From: Triplophysa rosa
Taxonomy: Eukaryota > Chordata > Actinopteri > Cypriniformes > Nemacheilidae
Direction: 5' to 3'
NCBI RefSeq assembly: GCF_024868665.1
Contig: NC_079913.1
Span: 807,544 to 871,543 of the forward strand
DNA: 64,000 bases
The notes under the pieces were generated by a model. The model ran no database searches. It worked only from the letters and a program-made list of their open reading frames with translations, and was not told where the DNA came from. The first letter of the stretch is position 1, and each line of letters opens with the position of its first letter. Shown here in pieces: positions 24,027-33,078 of the stretch. Made by a program: the position numbers and the translations under genes.

Positions 24027-27000
24027 AGCACAGTAGCTGCAGTGTGTGTTTAAGCTGGTCTCTCCTGCTGTGCTTCTCGGGCTGGAGGCCTCTGTGAATG
24101 GACCGCTTGCTTCTTTCAGATTAAACATCAAAGTCCAGCCGGCCCTGCAGTTCAGCACAAGACAACACAGCGCACTGCACTAAATACTGTAGACAAAACT
24201 ACATGAAATATACAACTACACAACACAGCGCACTGCACTAAATACTGTAGACAAAACTACATGAAATATACAACTACACAACACAGCGCACTGCACTAAA
24301 TACTGTAGACAAAACTACATGAAATATACAACTACACAACACAGCGCACTGCACTGAATACTGTAGACAAAACTACATGAAATATACAACTACACAACAC
24401 AGCGCACTGCACTGAATACTGTAGACAAAACTACATGAAATATACAACTACACAACACAGCGCACTGCACTGAATACTGTAGACAAAACTACATGAAATA
24501 TACAACTACACAACACAGCGCACTGCACTGAATACTGTAGACAAAACTACATGAAATATACAACTACACAACACAGCGCACTGCACTGAATACTGTAGAC
24601 AAAACTACATGAAATATACAACTACACAACACAGCGCACTGCACTGAATACTGTAGACAAAACTACATGAAATATACAACTACACAACACAGCGCACTGC
24701 ACTGAATACTGTAGACAAAACTACATGAAATATACAACTACACAACACAGCGCACTGCACTGAATACTGTAGACAAAACTACATGAAATATACAACTACA
24801 CAACACAGCGCACTGCACTGAATACTGTAGACAAAACTACATGAAATATACAACTACACAACACAGCGCACTGCACTGAATACTGTAGACAAAACTACAT
24901 GAAATATACAACTACACAACACAGCGCACTGCACTGAATACTGTAGACAAAACTACATGAAATATACAACTACACAACACAGCGCACTGCACTGAATACT
25001 GTAGACAAAACTACATGAAATATACAACTACACAACACAGCGCACTGCACTGAATACTGTAGACAAAACTACATGAAATATACAACTACACAACACAGCG
25101 CACTGCACTGAATACTGTAGACAAAACTACATGAAATATACAACTACACAACACAGCGCACTGCACTAAATACTGTAGACAAAACTACATGAAATATACA
25201 ACTACACAACACAGCGCACTGCACTAAATACTGTAGACAAAACTACATGAAATATACAACTACACAACACAGCGCACTGCACTAAATACTGTAGACAAAA
25301 CTACATGAAATATACAACTACACAACACAGCGCACTGCACTAAATACTGTAGACAAAACTACATGAAATATACAACTACACAACACAGCGCACTGCACTA
25401 AATACTGTAGACAAAACTACATGAAATATACAACTACACAACACAGCGCACTGCACTAAATACTGTAGACAAAACTACATGAAATATACAACTACACAAC
25501 ACAGCGCACTGCACTAAATACTGTAGACAAAACTACATGAAATATACAACTACACAACACAGCGCACTGCACTAAATACTGTAGACAAAACTACATGAAA
25601 TATACAACTACACAACACAGCGCACTGCACTAAATACTGTAGACAAAACTACATGAAATATACAACTACACAACACAGCGCACTGCACTAAATACTGTAG
25701 ACAAAACTACATGAAATATACAACTACACAACACAGCGCACTGCACTAAATACTGTAGACAAAACTACATGAAATATACAACTACACAACACAGCGCACT
25801 GCACTAAATACTGTAGACAAAACTACATGAAATATACAACTACACAACACAGCGCACTGCACTAAATACTGTAGACAAAACTACATGAAATATACAACTA
25901 CACAACACAGCGCACTGCACTAAATACTGTAGACAAAACTACATGAAATATACAACTACACAACACAGCGCACTGCACTAAATACTGTAGACAAAACTAC
26001 ATGAAATATACAAATACACAACACACTGAATACTGTAGACAAAACTACATGAAATATACAAATACACAACACACTGAATACTGTAGACAAAACTACATGA
26101 AATATACAAATACACAACACAGCGCACTGCACTGAATACTGTAGACAAAACTACACAAATACACAACAACACAATACTTTGCACTTAAAACTTTGCAAAA
26201 ACACACTGCATATTGCAGTAAACACTGTATACTGTACAAATTACACAACTACACAGCCCACTACACTGAATACTATATACAGAACTCCATGAAATATACA
26301 AACAGAACACACTGCACTAAATATTTTTCCATTCAGGGAAGTGACCAGTCTAACATTCAGTGTGTGTATGTTTTTTCTGTGTTTTTGTTTGTAAAATTCT
26401 TGTTTTAAAAACAATGTCATGATATCAGAGGTATCACAGCAATTGTGTGATGTTGACAACACTTCCTATGTGCTGAGATCTCTCAGTGGACCACTGTGAC
26501 CCACAAGCTATTAATTGAAACAGCCTCTCTTAATGAGGTTATGTGTGTGTGTGTATCACTTTCTCCTCAGAGATCCAACATCTTATTCCTACAGATTGCC
26601 AACCTCTCCTGCTCCGTACGCACTTTTGGGTCAGTGTCAAAAAATCTAATAACTAATTATTCACAATGCTGAGCACATAACGCACGCACACACACACATA
26701 CATAATAATAATACATTCACCTATTTAATTAGGGTCTTGATACCACCAGCATCTTTAATTACATCAGCCACAGGTGAGGATGTTGAACAGCTGAACAGTG
26801 TGTGTGTGTGTGTGTGTGTGTACGTCTACACGTATGTAAGTCCATGTATTGCTCACTTCTGAAACCTAGTGAGCTGCTTATTAAGGTCCCATTTAAAGGA
26901 ATCATCGGATGAACATTTTGGCATGATTTATTAGGGTCTTCATGAAATGTCTGTAACATATTTTGCTTAAAAACACTTTTTTTGCCCTGTCAAAAACACC

Positions 27001-30000
27001 TATACTCACTGCAAACCATTTTGGTGTATGTCTCCTTAAATGGTAATGAGTTACTGTGCACCCCACCCCTCTTCCGTCTGGGGGGGTTGACACAACGCAT
27101 GTAATTTTTCCCAATGCTGGTCCACTGGTAACACCTCCCAAAATGTTTTAAACCCCATTCACACAGACCACTGATCCCCAAAAAATGCCACAGTCCCAAG
27201 TGTTTATTAATGGTTTTTATAGCATTATGTGCAATCTGCTTTATTAACGGGGTTTTCATTCGATCTGCGTGAGCTTATTCCCAAATGGTTACAAAATCTA
27301 AATGCTAAAAAACTTTTCTCAAATTTCGTTAAACGATAAACTTATTTTTAAACTCACATTTTTGTACATCATATTACTGAAAAAATATTTAGGCTAATTA
27401 GGCTATGTTGCAAAAATACTGGCTAAATTTTACTTTGCAGCGTTTCGTTATATTCGACGGGGCTCTGTAAATTTGCCCTGAACAAGCCTTAACAATTTGC
27501 TGTTTATTATTTTCATATGACATTTTATATTTATCTTATATTTAGTTTAATCTTGTTGGGCTATAGCCTACCTTGCGTTTTTGTGCCTCAATGCACAGTT
27601 TGTTTTAAAACTGACATCTTTGTCATTTGGTGTAGTGCATGCCATGGCAATGCAGTGGGTGTAAACATGCAGATTTATGGGCGGTAATATTATAATAAGA
27701 ACCCCTTTTGTCACAAGGGGAGCGAAATCGGATCGGCTCGATTTCTCACATGCTTGCAGATGGGCTCTTTTTTTCCACGTTTTCTGGGTTGCTATATGCA
27801 CCGATGACCCGATTATAGCACTTTAACACAGAAAATTTTCGATTTTCATCCGATGGGCCCTTTAAGGTATCATATAGCTTTAATGATCATTAGGATGCTG
27901 CTTTTGCAGTAGGCAAGGTTTTGGGACATAATTTGTGAATGTAATTGTCGACAAACACACAGCTCTCATTTAACAAACTTTCTTCTGACCCGTAAATGAT
28001 ACTTTCTTGCCTTTCTGCTTTATGACCTCCATTTATTTCTCTCTCATTCCAGCACATAAATTTGATATTTCTGCTCAATATGCGTCACCTCACCAGGGGC
28101 AAGAGTTGATTTCACATTTCTCTGAATTGTTAATGTATTCATTTTAAATAGAGATTTTCTTTTAAGTCTCATCTTCTTCTCCTCAAAGAACCTTGAAGTT
28201 AACCAATGGGATGAAATATTGAAGCACAGCCGCCCCACAGCCTTTTCCTCACAGACGTCCTTTTAAACATTTATGACAAAACTGCATCTATATCATTCGG
28301 CCGGTAGAGCTTTTATACATACACACGCAAACCGTAGAAGCTGTGTAAGTGTTTTTCATACTAGAATGTCTAATATTTAATATACGTCCCTAACCCTCAT
28401 AGAAACATGTAAACATGATTACATCCAAAGAAGCAAAACATGTTTTGGTCAATTTATGTGTTAGAGTGCAATCATGAGGCGCATTTGAAATGTCTTTCAT
28501 GTCAGTTTTTGAAAATGTTTCACTATATTTCTGAATATGTCTCAAAACAACTTTACACACGAACATATTGTTTAACGTCACTTCTTTCAGACTGGAAATT
28601 GTAAACATCTAATTGACTTTGTTTCTTCTTTTTGGTGGTGGTGTGGCATCATGGGAGAAGCGACAGGAAAGCAAACATCAGTTTTTTGATCCACCTTGAC
28701 AAATGAAAAACAACATCTGAAATGATAAAGACACAGATGGTTCAGTGCATCCAGCGCACCGGGTGCTCTGTGTCACACTTAAGTGAATTACATGTGTTTG
28801 TCTAATCCTCTGGCCTGATCAAAATCTCATTTAATAAACAGTCATAGTTTCTGGATTACACGCTTGTATTTTAAGCCATTTAAAGCACTTTCACAATGTC
28901 CCCGCTCAATCAGGATTTCCTTTCTTCTTTAGTATTCACACACGTCTCTCTCTCTATCCGTTTATTAAGCTCCCTATCTGCTCGCTTAGTAAAAGGCTGT
29001 TTGGGACACCAATAAAGAGTCCTTTTCCCAATCCCATATAATTGAGACGTCCGTGTAAAGATGCAAATGAATTTTTAAACAGCACCATCAATATGCAAAG
29101 GCCATTTTGCATGTTTTAAGATCAGAGATGAGAATTAATCAGACGCCGTCTGCGGGCCTTCAGATGTTTGATCATAAATGTTTCGACACTGATGATAGAA
29201 GCGATTCGAATGATAATCAAATGAAAATCCGATTTCGTCTCCCGCTAGCCGCTGCTTCCCTCTTGACCTTACTGAGATGATGGAGCCCAGGGCCGCTTTG
29301 GATAGCTCCTCAAAGTCTTCAGCGCGTGTGCGCGCGTATGTTTGCATTTCGGGACAGCGATGCGTCAAGCAGACTATAAAAAGTAAACGTTTCAAGTGAC
29401 TGCTCTCTATAAATTACAAAATCCACGCTAAGGCGAAGGAACCTTCATGTGTAAACTGACACACACACACACACACACTTTCTTTTAAGATATTCGCACA
29501 CATAAATGTGTAAATCCACCACGGCGGAGGAAGATGGATCTGGGGACAGATTGTTAGTGACATGTTAATTTCTATACCGTCGCTCAAGCTGCATCTGCAA
29601 TAAAAAAAGTGATGGACCATAAGCCCCTCCCCAAATCCTTTCTCTCTCTCTCTCTCTCTCGCTCGCTCGCTCTACCTTATACTCTTTCTGTCAGTTTCTC
29701 AATTCAGTGTGTATTTCTTCCATCTTTTGTGATGGGGAATTTGTTCCATTATAACAAGAGATGCACAGATACTAAATTTCTCCAGCCGATTATTCTGAGT
29801 GAAATCTGCTGATACCAATTCTGAAGATTGATGTAATATTTTTGAACTTTTCAATTCATATAATGACTATTAAAATTGAACATCAAACTGGTGATGTGTG
29901 TCAAACTAGTGCCGAGAGTGTGAAAATTGCTTTTATTGACCAATACCGATTATTGGCCGATATATCGGTGCGTCTCTAATTATAACCATCATAATTAAGC

Positions 30001-30563
30001 AGTTGCATTGGGGTTAGATTCAATGTATAAGATGTGATTATCTAGCCTTCCTGCTGGAAATAAGAAACAACTTCGTCCGGTTTGAAGTTTCAGCCTGGGA
30101 GATGATGTGGTGTTGCTGGTACTAGACCATGGCTTTAACATGTTTTTGGTGAATTTAGTTTTTTATGTTTGGGCCAATTTCAACTTTTTCCTCTTCTAAA
30201 AGACTTTAAAGTCAGATCAAAGTGATGTCTACTCGTGATGGACTTCACTTTCCTGCAATTTTATCATCATAGTTATATGATGTCACACATGCACATTCCC
30301 CACATACAGATCCTAATGGAAATGTCATCTAGCTTCATCAGCAGTAAGATCAGTACAAAACAAGAGAAGATGAAGGTTGCTATGATCAAACATCAGCAGG
30401 CCTTTACGATGTTTTGTGTGTGTGTGCACGCAGGCAACCGTGGTACTACGGCTGGGGTTTTAATCTACCACGTGGACAAGCTCTACTGGACAAGTGGAAC
30501 CAAATCCCAGATTCCACGGATATCCTTCTCACACATTGTCCTCCTCTGGGTAAGACCAACATC

Positions 30564-30601
<38 letters not shown>

Positions 30602-30614
30602 CAACACACACGCA

Positions 30615-30664
<50 letters not shown>

Positions 30665-33078
30665 CACACACACACACGCACGCACGCACACACAAGGCAC
30701 ATTGTAATGAATCTTCCCCATTATTTCGTCTTTATCCTCACACACACTCGCACTCCTTTGCTCTGAGGTTTGGCAGATGGAGTTGCTACAGCAGACTGCT
30801 AAAGCATGTAAAAGTGAGACGCTTCTCTCAGCGCTGCAATCCCCCTGCTCATAATAAAATCCTCACACACACACACATATGCAGATGTTTTTGCATACAG
30901 ATGCATACGGTTTAAAACAATTGGACTTTGAAAATGACATGCTTTAGTCTCATGAGAATGTGTCTCTTTGCATTTGTATGAGTGTGAGACTCCAAATTCT
31001 GTCCAAAGTATGTATCCGTTCTTATTGGGCTTTTTATTCAGTTTATTTATCAAGAGTCTCAACCAAAATCAGTTTTCAGTGGTTAGTGCAGCCCTGTTAA
31101 TCATAAAAAGGTACTCATTTACTCCCTGTTAATCATAAATATTTACTCAGTAACTATTTCTCAAAAGTCACTGACTGCAGCATAACGCGTCAGAGGAGAA
31201 CTGGCCCTCCCGGCTGAGACTGGTTTCTATCTATGCATCATTGGAATAAATAAATAAGTCTTAAATTTAAGATTCTGACCTCATGACTGCCTCTTAGAGA
31301 CTGACTTTGAGATTGTCGAACTGGACTTCAAGACACACCCCTTAACTCCTCGATTTTCATCTCTGTCAGTGTTAATTCTGCGATCTCAGATTCTTCTTTT
31401 TTGTTTTCTTATGTTTCTGTCAATTAGGGCTGCAACTAACGATTATTTTGATAATCGATTAGTTGGGCGATTGTTTTTTTCTTCTTTCGATTAATCGATT
31501 AATCGGATAAAATGTAATTACATCTTTTGCTTATAATGACTAAATCAGATATGGGAAAAGTATACACAACTGAACTCATTAGCCTTCTCCCAAAATGTTG
31601 TGAATGTCTCTATAATTAACACACCTGGTGAGTTGATTCATGTGTGTCATATTAGAAGCAACTGACAATAGTCTCTCCCAAACGTGGGAGCGAGGGGACG
31701 GTCGGCCAAGGAAATCATTTTTTTGTGCCATGAAAAGTGAGATATTTGTCATTCAAATGTAGTGAAGTACAGTAAAAAGTAAACAGAAAAAGTAATACTT
31801 TAGTACAAATACTCAAAAAGTGTACTTAAGTACAGTACTCAAGTAAATGTACTTCGTTACCCACCTCTGAACTAAATAAACCACCAAATCAGGGTATTTA
31901 GCCTATTATGTACTTTGCATAGTGCAAACGCCACAAATTGGGTTTTACTAATATAATCTTTAATTTTGTCATTTAAACACCTCTCCCCTTTAAACTTTAA
32001 AACTGCGCAGCTTGAAGAGATGCATGAAAAACATTGAAAAGACTTTAAAACTGCGCACCTCGCGCTGCACGAAGAGACGCATCCACGGAGAGACACGTCT
32101 GCATTTAAAACTGCGCAGCTCATGCTGCACGGAGAGACGCATCTAAAACGGTAATTTTAAAAGGGAAGAAGATGCGCTTGATTTATAACTGCGCAGCTCG
32201 CAAGTTACGTCACAGACCAACTAATCGATAATGAAATTCGTTGACAACGAATTTCATTATCGATTATTATCGATTGTATCGATTAGTTGTTGCAGCCCTA
32301 CTGTCAATGCAGTTTGATGTCATTGTGCATAATTTACCTTCACAGGTTTTTTGGATTGGGTGCCCAGAAAGATGCAGCGTGTCGGTTGTATGGAGCTACT
32401 GAACACAGTCCAGAGGAGAGTTCAGCCCAAACTACATGTATTTGGACACATTCATGAAGGTAGCTTATACTCACTGACATTTACACAATACAACACACAA
32501 AGATGAAAACAGTCGGTAACTTAGATGAACTTAGAAGGAAATTGATATTCATAAATCATAGGCGCCATGCATGCATGCTGTAATCTCAAAGATATTTACT
32601 CATACTGTCATGTCAATCCGCCCTGTTTTGAGGTTAGCTGGGCATGCTTTCTCCCATGGTGCTTTGCCTTCTGACAGCTCTATTGCAAGAACTAGATCAC
32701 ATTCTTATGCACTGTAAATATAGTTCTTGCACTCAATATGCCGTTAATAAGTTTGAACATGATAGAGAGCAATGCAAATGCTATATAATGATCTATGCAT
32801 GTTCAGGGCTTTGTGTGAAATCTGCAATTTAAACATATTCATCAATTGTTACTGCTGTTTTATAAATTCATTGCTACAAAAACATCCTGCACTAAAGCAT
32901 GAGATTATGAATTTTGTTTTACTCAAGCGATATCTGTGCTTTGTGTTTGTGTGAGCTAGGTTACGGCATGATGACCGATGGGACCACCACATTTGTTAAT
33001 GCCTCTGCGTGCACGGTGAACTTCCAGCCTATGAACGCGCCCATCGTTTTTGACTTGCCCAATCCCAGAAGCTCATGA
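4446..33078 (+). CDS. mpped1: mpped1, metallophosphoesterase domain-containing protein 1 (six coding exons)
   Basis: Joining 4446-4603, 5447-5628, 14470-14695, 30434-30549, 32346-32459 and 32960-33078 gives 915 nt, that is 304 residues plus TGA, and every junction uses GT-AG and keeps frame. The product is a calcineurin-like (class III) metallophosphoesterase. Visible motifs are SDTHS (74-78, ligands D75 and H77), HAGDFTE (93-99, D96), GNHE (126-129), TH at 222-223 and GHIHE (261-265). The GHIHE histidine is kept; the paralogue MPPED2 has Gly there and is weakly active. The N-terminus with [12 protein letters not shown] matches human MPPED1, not MPPED2, which settles the paralogue. The family hydrolyses phosphodiesters in vitro and MPPED1 is brain-enriched; its natural substrate is not established. 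The start at 4446 is the first ATG after an in-frame TAA (4398) and has a strong Kozak context (gtcgccATGg). The human protein has a short N-terminal extension that is absent here. Position 224 is Cys where MPPED1 and MPPED2 have Gly. Confidence 0.95.
4604..5446 (+). other. mpped1: mpped1 intron 2
   Basis: Contains TTAATATTCATGAG followed by a CRE half-palindrome TGACGTC at about 5026-5053, similar to the promoter motifs. It ends in a (CT)n tract that is also the polypyrimidine tract of the next exon. A 203-codon frame crossing into exon 5447-5628 is intron read-through. Confidence 0.5.
5447..5628 (+). CDS. mpped1: mpped1 coding exon 2 (residues 53-114)
   Basis: The acceptor is a (CT)n tract ending ttgcag at 5446. 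The first G completes Met53, then [19 protein letters not shown] follows. The exon carries the first metal-binding motif SDTHSRTD (D75, H77) and the second, HAGDFTELG (D96). The donor is GTAAGG at 5629, and the exon ends in phase 1 inside Gly114. Local GC is much higher than in the flanking introns, as expected for coding sequence. Confidence 0.95.
6647..7886. mobile_element. CAAGTC-rich terminal-repeat element, about 1.24 kb
   Basis: Left end CAGAGATGGGGGCAAGTCAC and right end CCCCCATCTCTG are inverted copies (12 bp). Dense CAAGTC/CAAGTCTC repeats fill both termini (6655-6905 and 7750-7865), including four 28-bp units (about 6693-6800). The AT-rich interior has no transposase. No target-site duplication is evident. 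Probably a non-autonomous DNA transposon with transposase-binding subterminal repeats; the superfamily is not certain. Confidence 0.6.
6693..6800 (+). repeat. 28-bp tandem repeat inside the CAAGTC element
   Basis: Unit ccctaccatcaagtctcaag plus tctcaagt, about four near-perfect copies. It yields a spurious Ser/Lys-rich frame. Confidence 0.75.
7900..13580 (+). other. mpped1: mpped1 intron 3, interior without recognised genes
   Basis: AT-rich intron DNA. Less AT-rich patches at about 10.65-10.92 kb and 12.6-13.2 kb could be conserved non-coding elements, but no motif decides this. Short AT palindromes occur around 9.95 kb. Confidence 0.4.
13587..13700 (+). mobile_element. tRNA-derived SINE fragment
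   Basis: Box A-like ggctaagtggtt (about 13609) and box B-like ggttcaaacc (about 13642) are spaced as in a tRNA promoter, and the intervening sequence is tRNA-like. The 3' part is not clearly delimited. Confidence 0.5.
13752..13994. mobile_element. Decayed hAT-like MITE with TAGGGCTGTCACGATA end
   Basis: Left end tagggctgtcacgatatc; right end attgtgacaccccaa is its imperfect inverse. Same terminal family as 37600-37798 and 49000-49606. No intact duplication was found. Confidence 0.5.
14470..14695 (+). CDS. mpped1: mpped1 coding exon 3 (residues 114-189)
   Basis: The acceptor is ttccttcctcag at 14469 and the donor GTGAGT at 14696. The exon encodes [20 protein letters not shown] with the GNHE motif (126-129; N127 is a metal ligand and H128 the catalytic histidine by family analogy). 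It continues with the MPPED1-type [20 protein letters not shown] block and [10 protein letters not shown]. It follows an 8.8-kb intron and precedes a 15.7-kb one. Confidence 0.95.
15356..15432 (+). repeat. (GT)n microsatellite
   Basis: About 38 dinucleotide units, nearly pure, with two GC interruptions at the 3' end. Confidence 0.97.
16378..16616. mobile_element. TTAA fold-back MITE (AAAGGGMTAGTTCACCC family)
   Basis: Left TTAAAGGGCTAGTTCACCCA and right half with aggtgagtaaatgaggacaa are inverted versions of each other. The right TTAA is mutated to TTAG. Resembles abundant cyprinid Angel-like elements; the name is from memory. Confidence 0.7.
17232..17432 (+). repeat. Two (CA)n microsatellites
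   Basis: Tracts at 17232-17288 and 17362-17432 flank a short unique segment. A smaller GT tract lies at 17102-17124. Confidence 0.95.
18590..18850. promoter_or_regulatory. Candidate conserved non-coding element
   Basis: Rich in TAATTA/AATTA homeodomain-type cores (ttaattactgagg, ccaattaaag) with non-repetitive, balanced composition, unlike flanking repeats. Conservation was not tested, so this is a compositional guess. Confidence 0.25.
18854..18905 (+). repeat. (CT)n(TA)n microsatellite
   Basis: About 21 CT units followed by five TA units. Confidence 0.95.
20612..20625. promoter_or_regulatory. RFX X-box-like motif
   Basis: GTTGCTAAGGCAAC has two near-perfect inverted half-sites (GTTGCY and RGCAAC), the arrangement bound by RFX factors. 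Confidence 0.45.
21712..21973 (+). repeat. GT tract and CA tract pair
   Basis: (GT)n at 21712-21743 and (CA)n at 21952-21973, with interrupted CA in between. Opposite-phase tracts like these can fold on each other in RNA. Confidence 0.9.
22779..23020. mobile_element. Degenerate TTAA fold-back MITE
   Basis: Left end TTAAAGGGTAGTTCACCC and tttactcaccctcctg match the family at 16378 and 45229. The right side (ggaatgacataaaggtaaat) is recognisable but decayed. Confidence 0.55.
23414..23490 (+). mobile_element. tRNA-like SINE head fragment
   Basis: Box A-like cctagcagttagca and box B-like aggtttaaatctg with tRNA-like spacing, including a long variable-arm-like region. Weak. Confidence 0.35.
23991..24025 (+). 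repeat. (GT)n microsatellite
   Basis: Pure tract of about 17 units. Confidence 0.95.
24162..26154 (+). repeat. 58-bp minisatellite, 32 full copies plus shortened edge copies
   Basis: Unit begins acaacacagcgcactgcact and ends atgaaatatacaactac, exactly 58 bp. Copies 1-3 have A at the variable site of gcact[A/G]aata (24182, 24240, 24298). The next 14 have G (24356 to 25110) and the following 15 have A (25168 to 25980). Copies otherwise look identical apart from the last, which has caaatac. Two 48-bp copies (26018-26113) lack 10 bp, then one copy is truncated. The unit is not a multiple of three and is not coding. It lies in mpped1 intron 4. Confidence 0.95.
26155..26330 (+). repeat. Diverged remnants of the 58-bp repeat
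   Basis: Segments such as cacactgcatattgcagtaa, ctacactgaatactatatac and ccatgaaatatacaaacag are degenerate copies of unit parts. This suggests the array's older edge is on the right. Confidence 0.7.
26799..26821 (+). repeat. (GT)n microsatellite
   Basis: Short pure tract. Confidence 0.9.
26893..27865. mobile_element. TTAA-flanked terminal-repeat element, 973 bp
   Basis: Left end TTAAAGGAATCATCGGATGA and right end, read inverted, TTAAAGGGCCCATCGGATGA match except in a few bases. The TTAA flanks suggest a piggyBac/Kolobok-type non-autonomous element. The interior has no transposase. Confidence 0.65.
27866..29755 (+). other. mpped1: mpped1 intron 4, distal part
   Basis: No gene was seen. The 29.03-29.32 kb stretch contains ATGCAAAT octamers and TAAT cores and looks non-repetitive, a candidate enhancer. 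Short CA (29458-29478) and CT/CGCT (29641-29672) tracts follow. Confidence 0.4.
29030..29320. promoter_or_regulatory. Candidate conserved non-coding element
   Basis: Contains gatgcaaatgaattttt, caatatgcaaaggcc and gaattaatcagacg: octamer- and homeodomain-type cores in a unique-looking, mixed-GC stretch. Untested for conservation. Confidence 0.3.
29756..29978. mobile_element. hAT-like MITE, 223 bp, with exact 8-bp duplication
   Basis: The ends aagagatgcacagata and tatatcggtgcgtctcta are imperfect inverted repeats. The flanks attataac (29748-29755) and attataac (29979-29986) are identical. No coding capacity. Confidence 0.8.
30434..30549 (+). CDS. mpped1: mpped1 coding exon 4 (residues 189-228)
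   Basis: The first G completes Trp189, then [20 protein letters not shown] and [11 protein letters not shown] follow. H223 is the conserved metal-ligand histidine of the family's H-x-P motif; the following residue is Cys (TGT at 30537-30539) where known MPPED1/2 have Gly. The acceptor tract is TG-rich rather than pyrimidine-rich, and a long CA repeat starts 17 nt after the exon-intron boundary (donor GTAAGA at 30550). Confidence 0.94.
30567..30694 (+). repeat. (CA)n/(CGCA)n microsatellite next to an mpped1 splice donor
   Basis: 128 bp of CA with CGCA interruptions, starting 17 nt after the exon ending at 30549. Confidence 0.97.
31425..32300. mobile_element. hAT-type element, 876 bp, with exact 8-bp duplication
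   Basis: Starts TAGGGCTGCAACTAACGATT and ends GTTGTTGCAGCCCTA. The flanks ctgtcaat (31417-31424) and ctgtcaat (32301-32308) are identical. The interior has three to four copies of an imperfect unit with tttaaaactgcgcagct and gagagacgcat (31985-32210). It also has a stretch ending gtacttcgttacccacctctg (about 31735-31870) typical of a different fish repeat, suggesting nesting. No transposase. Lies in mpped1 intron 5. Confidence 0.88.
32346..32459 (+). CDS. mpped1: mpped1 coding exon 5 (residues 228-266)
   Basis: The acceptor is ttcacag at 32345. The exon encodes [20 protein letters not shown], then [16 protein letters not shown] with the last metal-binding motif GHIHE (H262, H264). The donor is GTAGCT at 32460. 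It departs from consensus at +4 and +5, so it is the weakest donor of the gene. A hAT-type insertion ends only 46 nt before the exon. Confidence 0.94.
32460..32959 (+). other. mpped1: mpped1 intron 6
   Basis: 500-nt AT-rich intron; no feature recognised besides its splice sites. Confidence 0.8.
32960..33078 (+). CDS. mpped1: mpped1 coding exon 6 and stop (residues 266-304)
   Basis: The acceptor is gagctag at 32959. The exon encodes [20 protein letters not shown], then [19 protein letters not shown] and TGA at 33076-33078. The C-terminus aligns residue for residue with the end of the MPPED family, so the protein is complete. Confidence 0.94.

Larger units (their letters stand above)
14702..24160 (+). 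other. mpped1: mpped1 intron 4, proximal part
   Basis: No coding sequence was recognised. It holds GT/CA microsatellites, a TTAA MITE (16378-16616), a CT/TA tract (18854-18905), an RFX-like site (20612) and moderately GC-rich patches (15.78-16.0 kb, 18.59-19.07 kb, 20.36-20.48 kb, 22.14-22.26 kb) that resemble conserved non-coding DNA. Confidence 0.45.

Noticed and set aside
24162..26154. CRISPR-like array
   Set aside because: Repeats are head to tail with no unique spacers, in a vertebrate intron; it is a minisatellite.
25978..26184. Repetitive 68-codon frame on the - strand
   Set aside because: Arises because the two 48-bp copies are multiples of three; no start context or relatives.
30414..30745. 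Cys/Val- and Thr/His-rich frames on both strands
   Set aside because: Products of the CA/GT microsatellite; only 30434-30549 + is coding.
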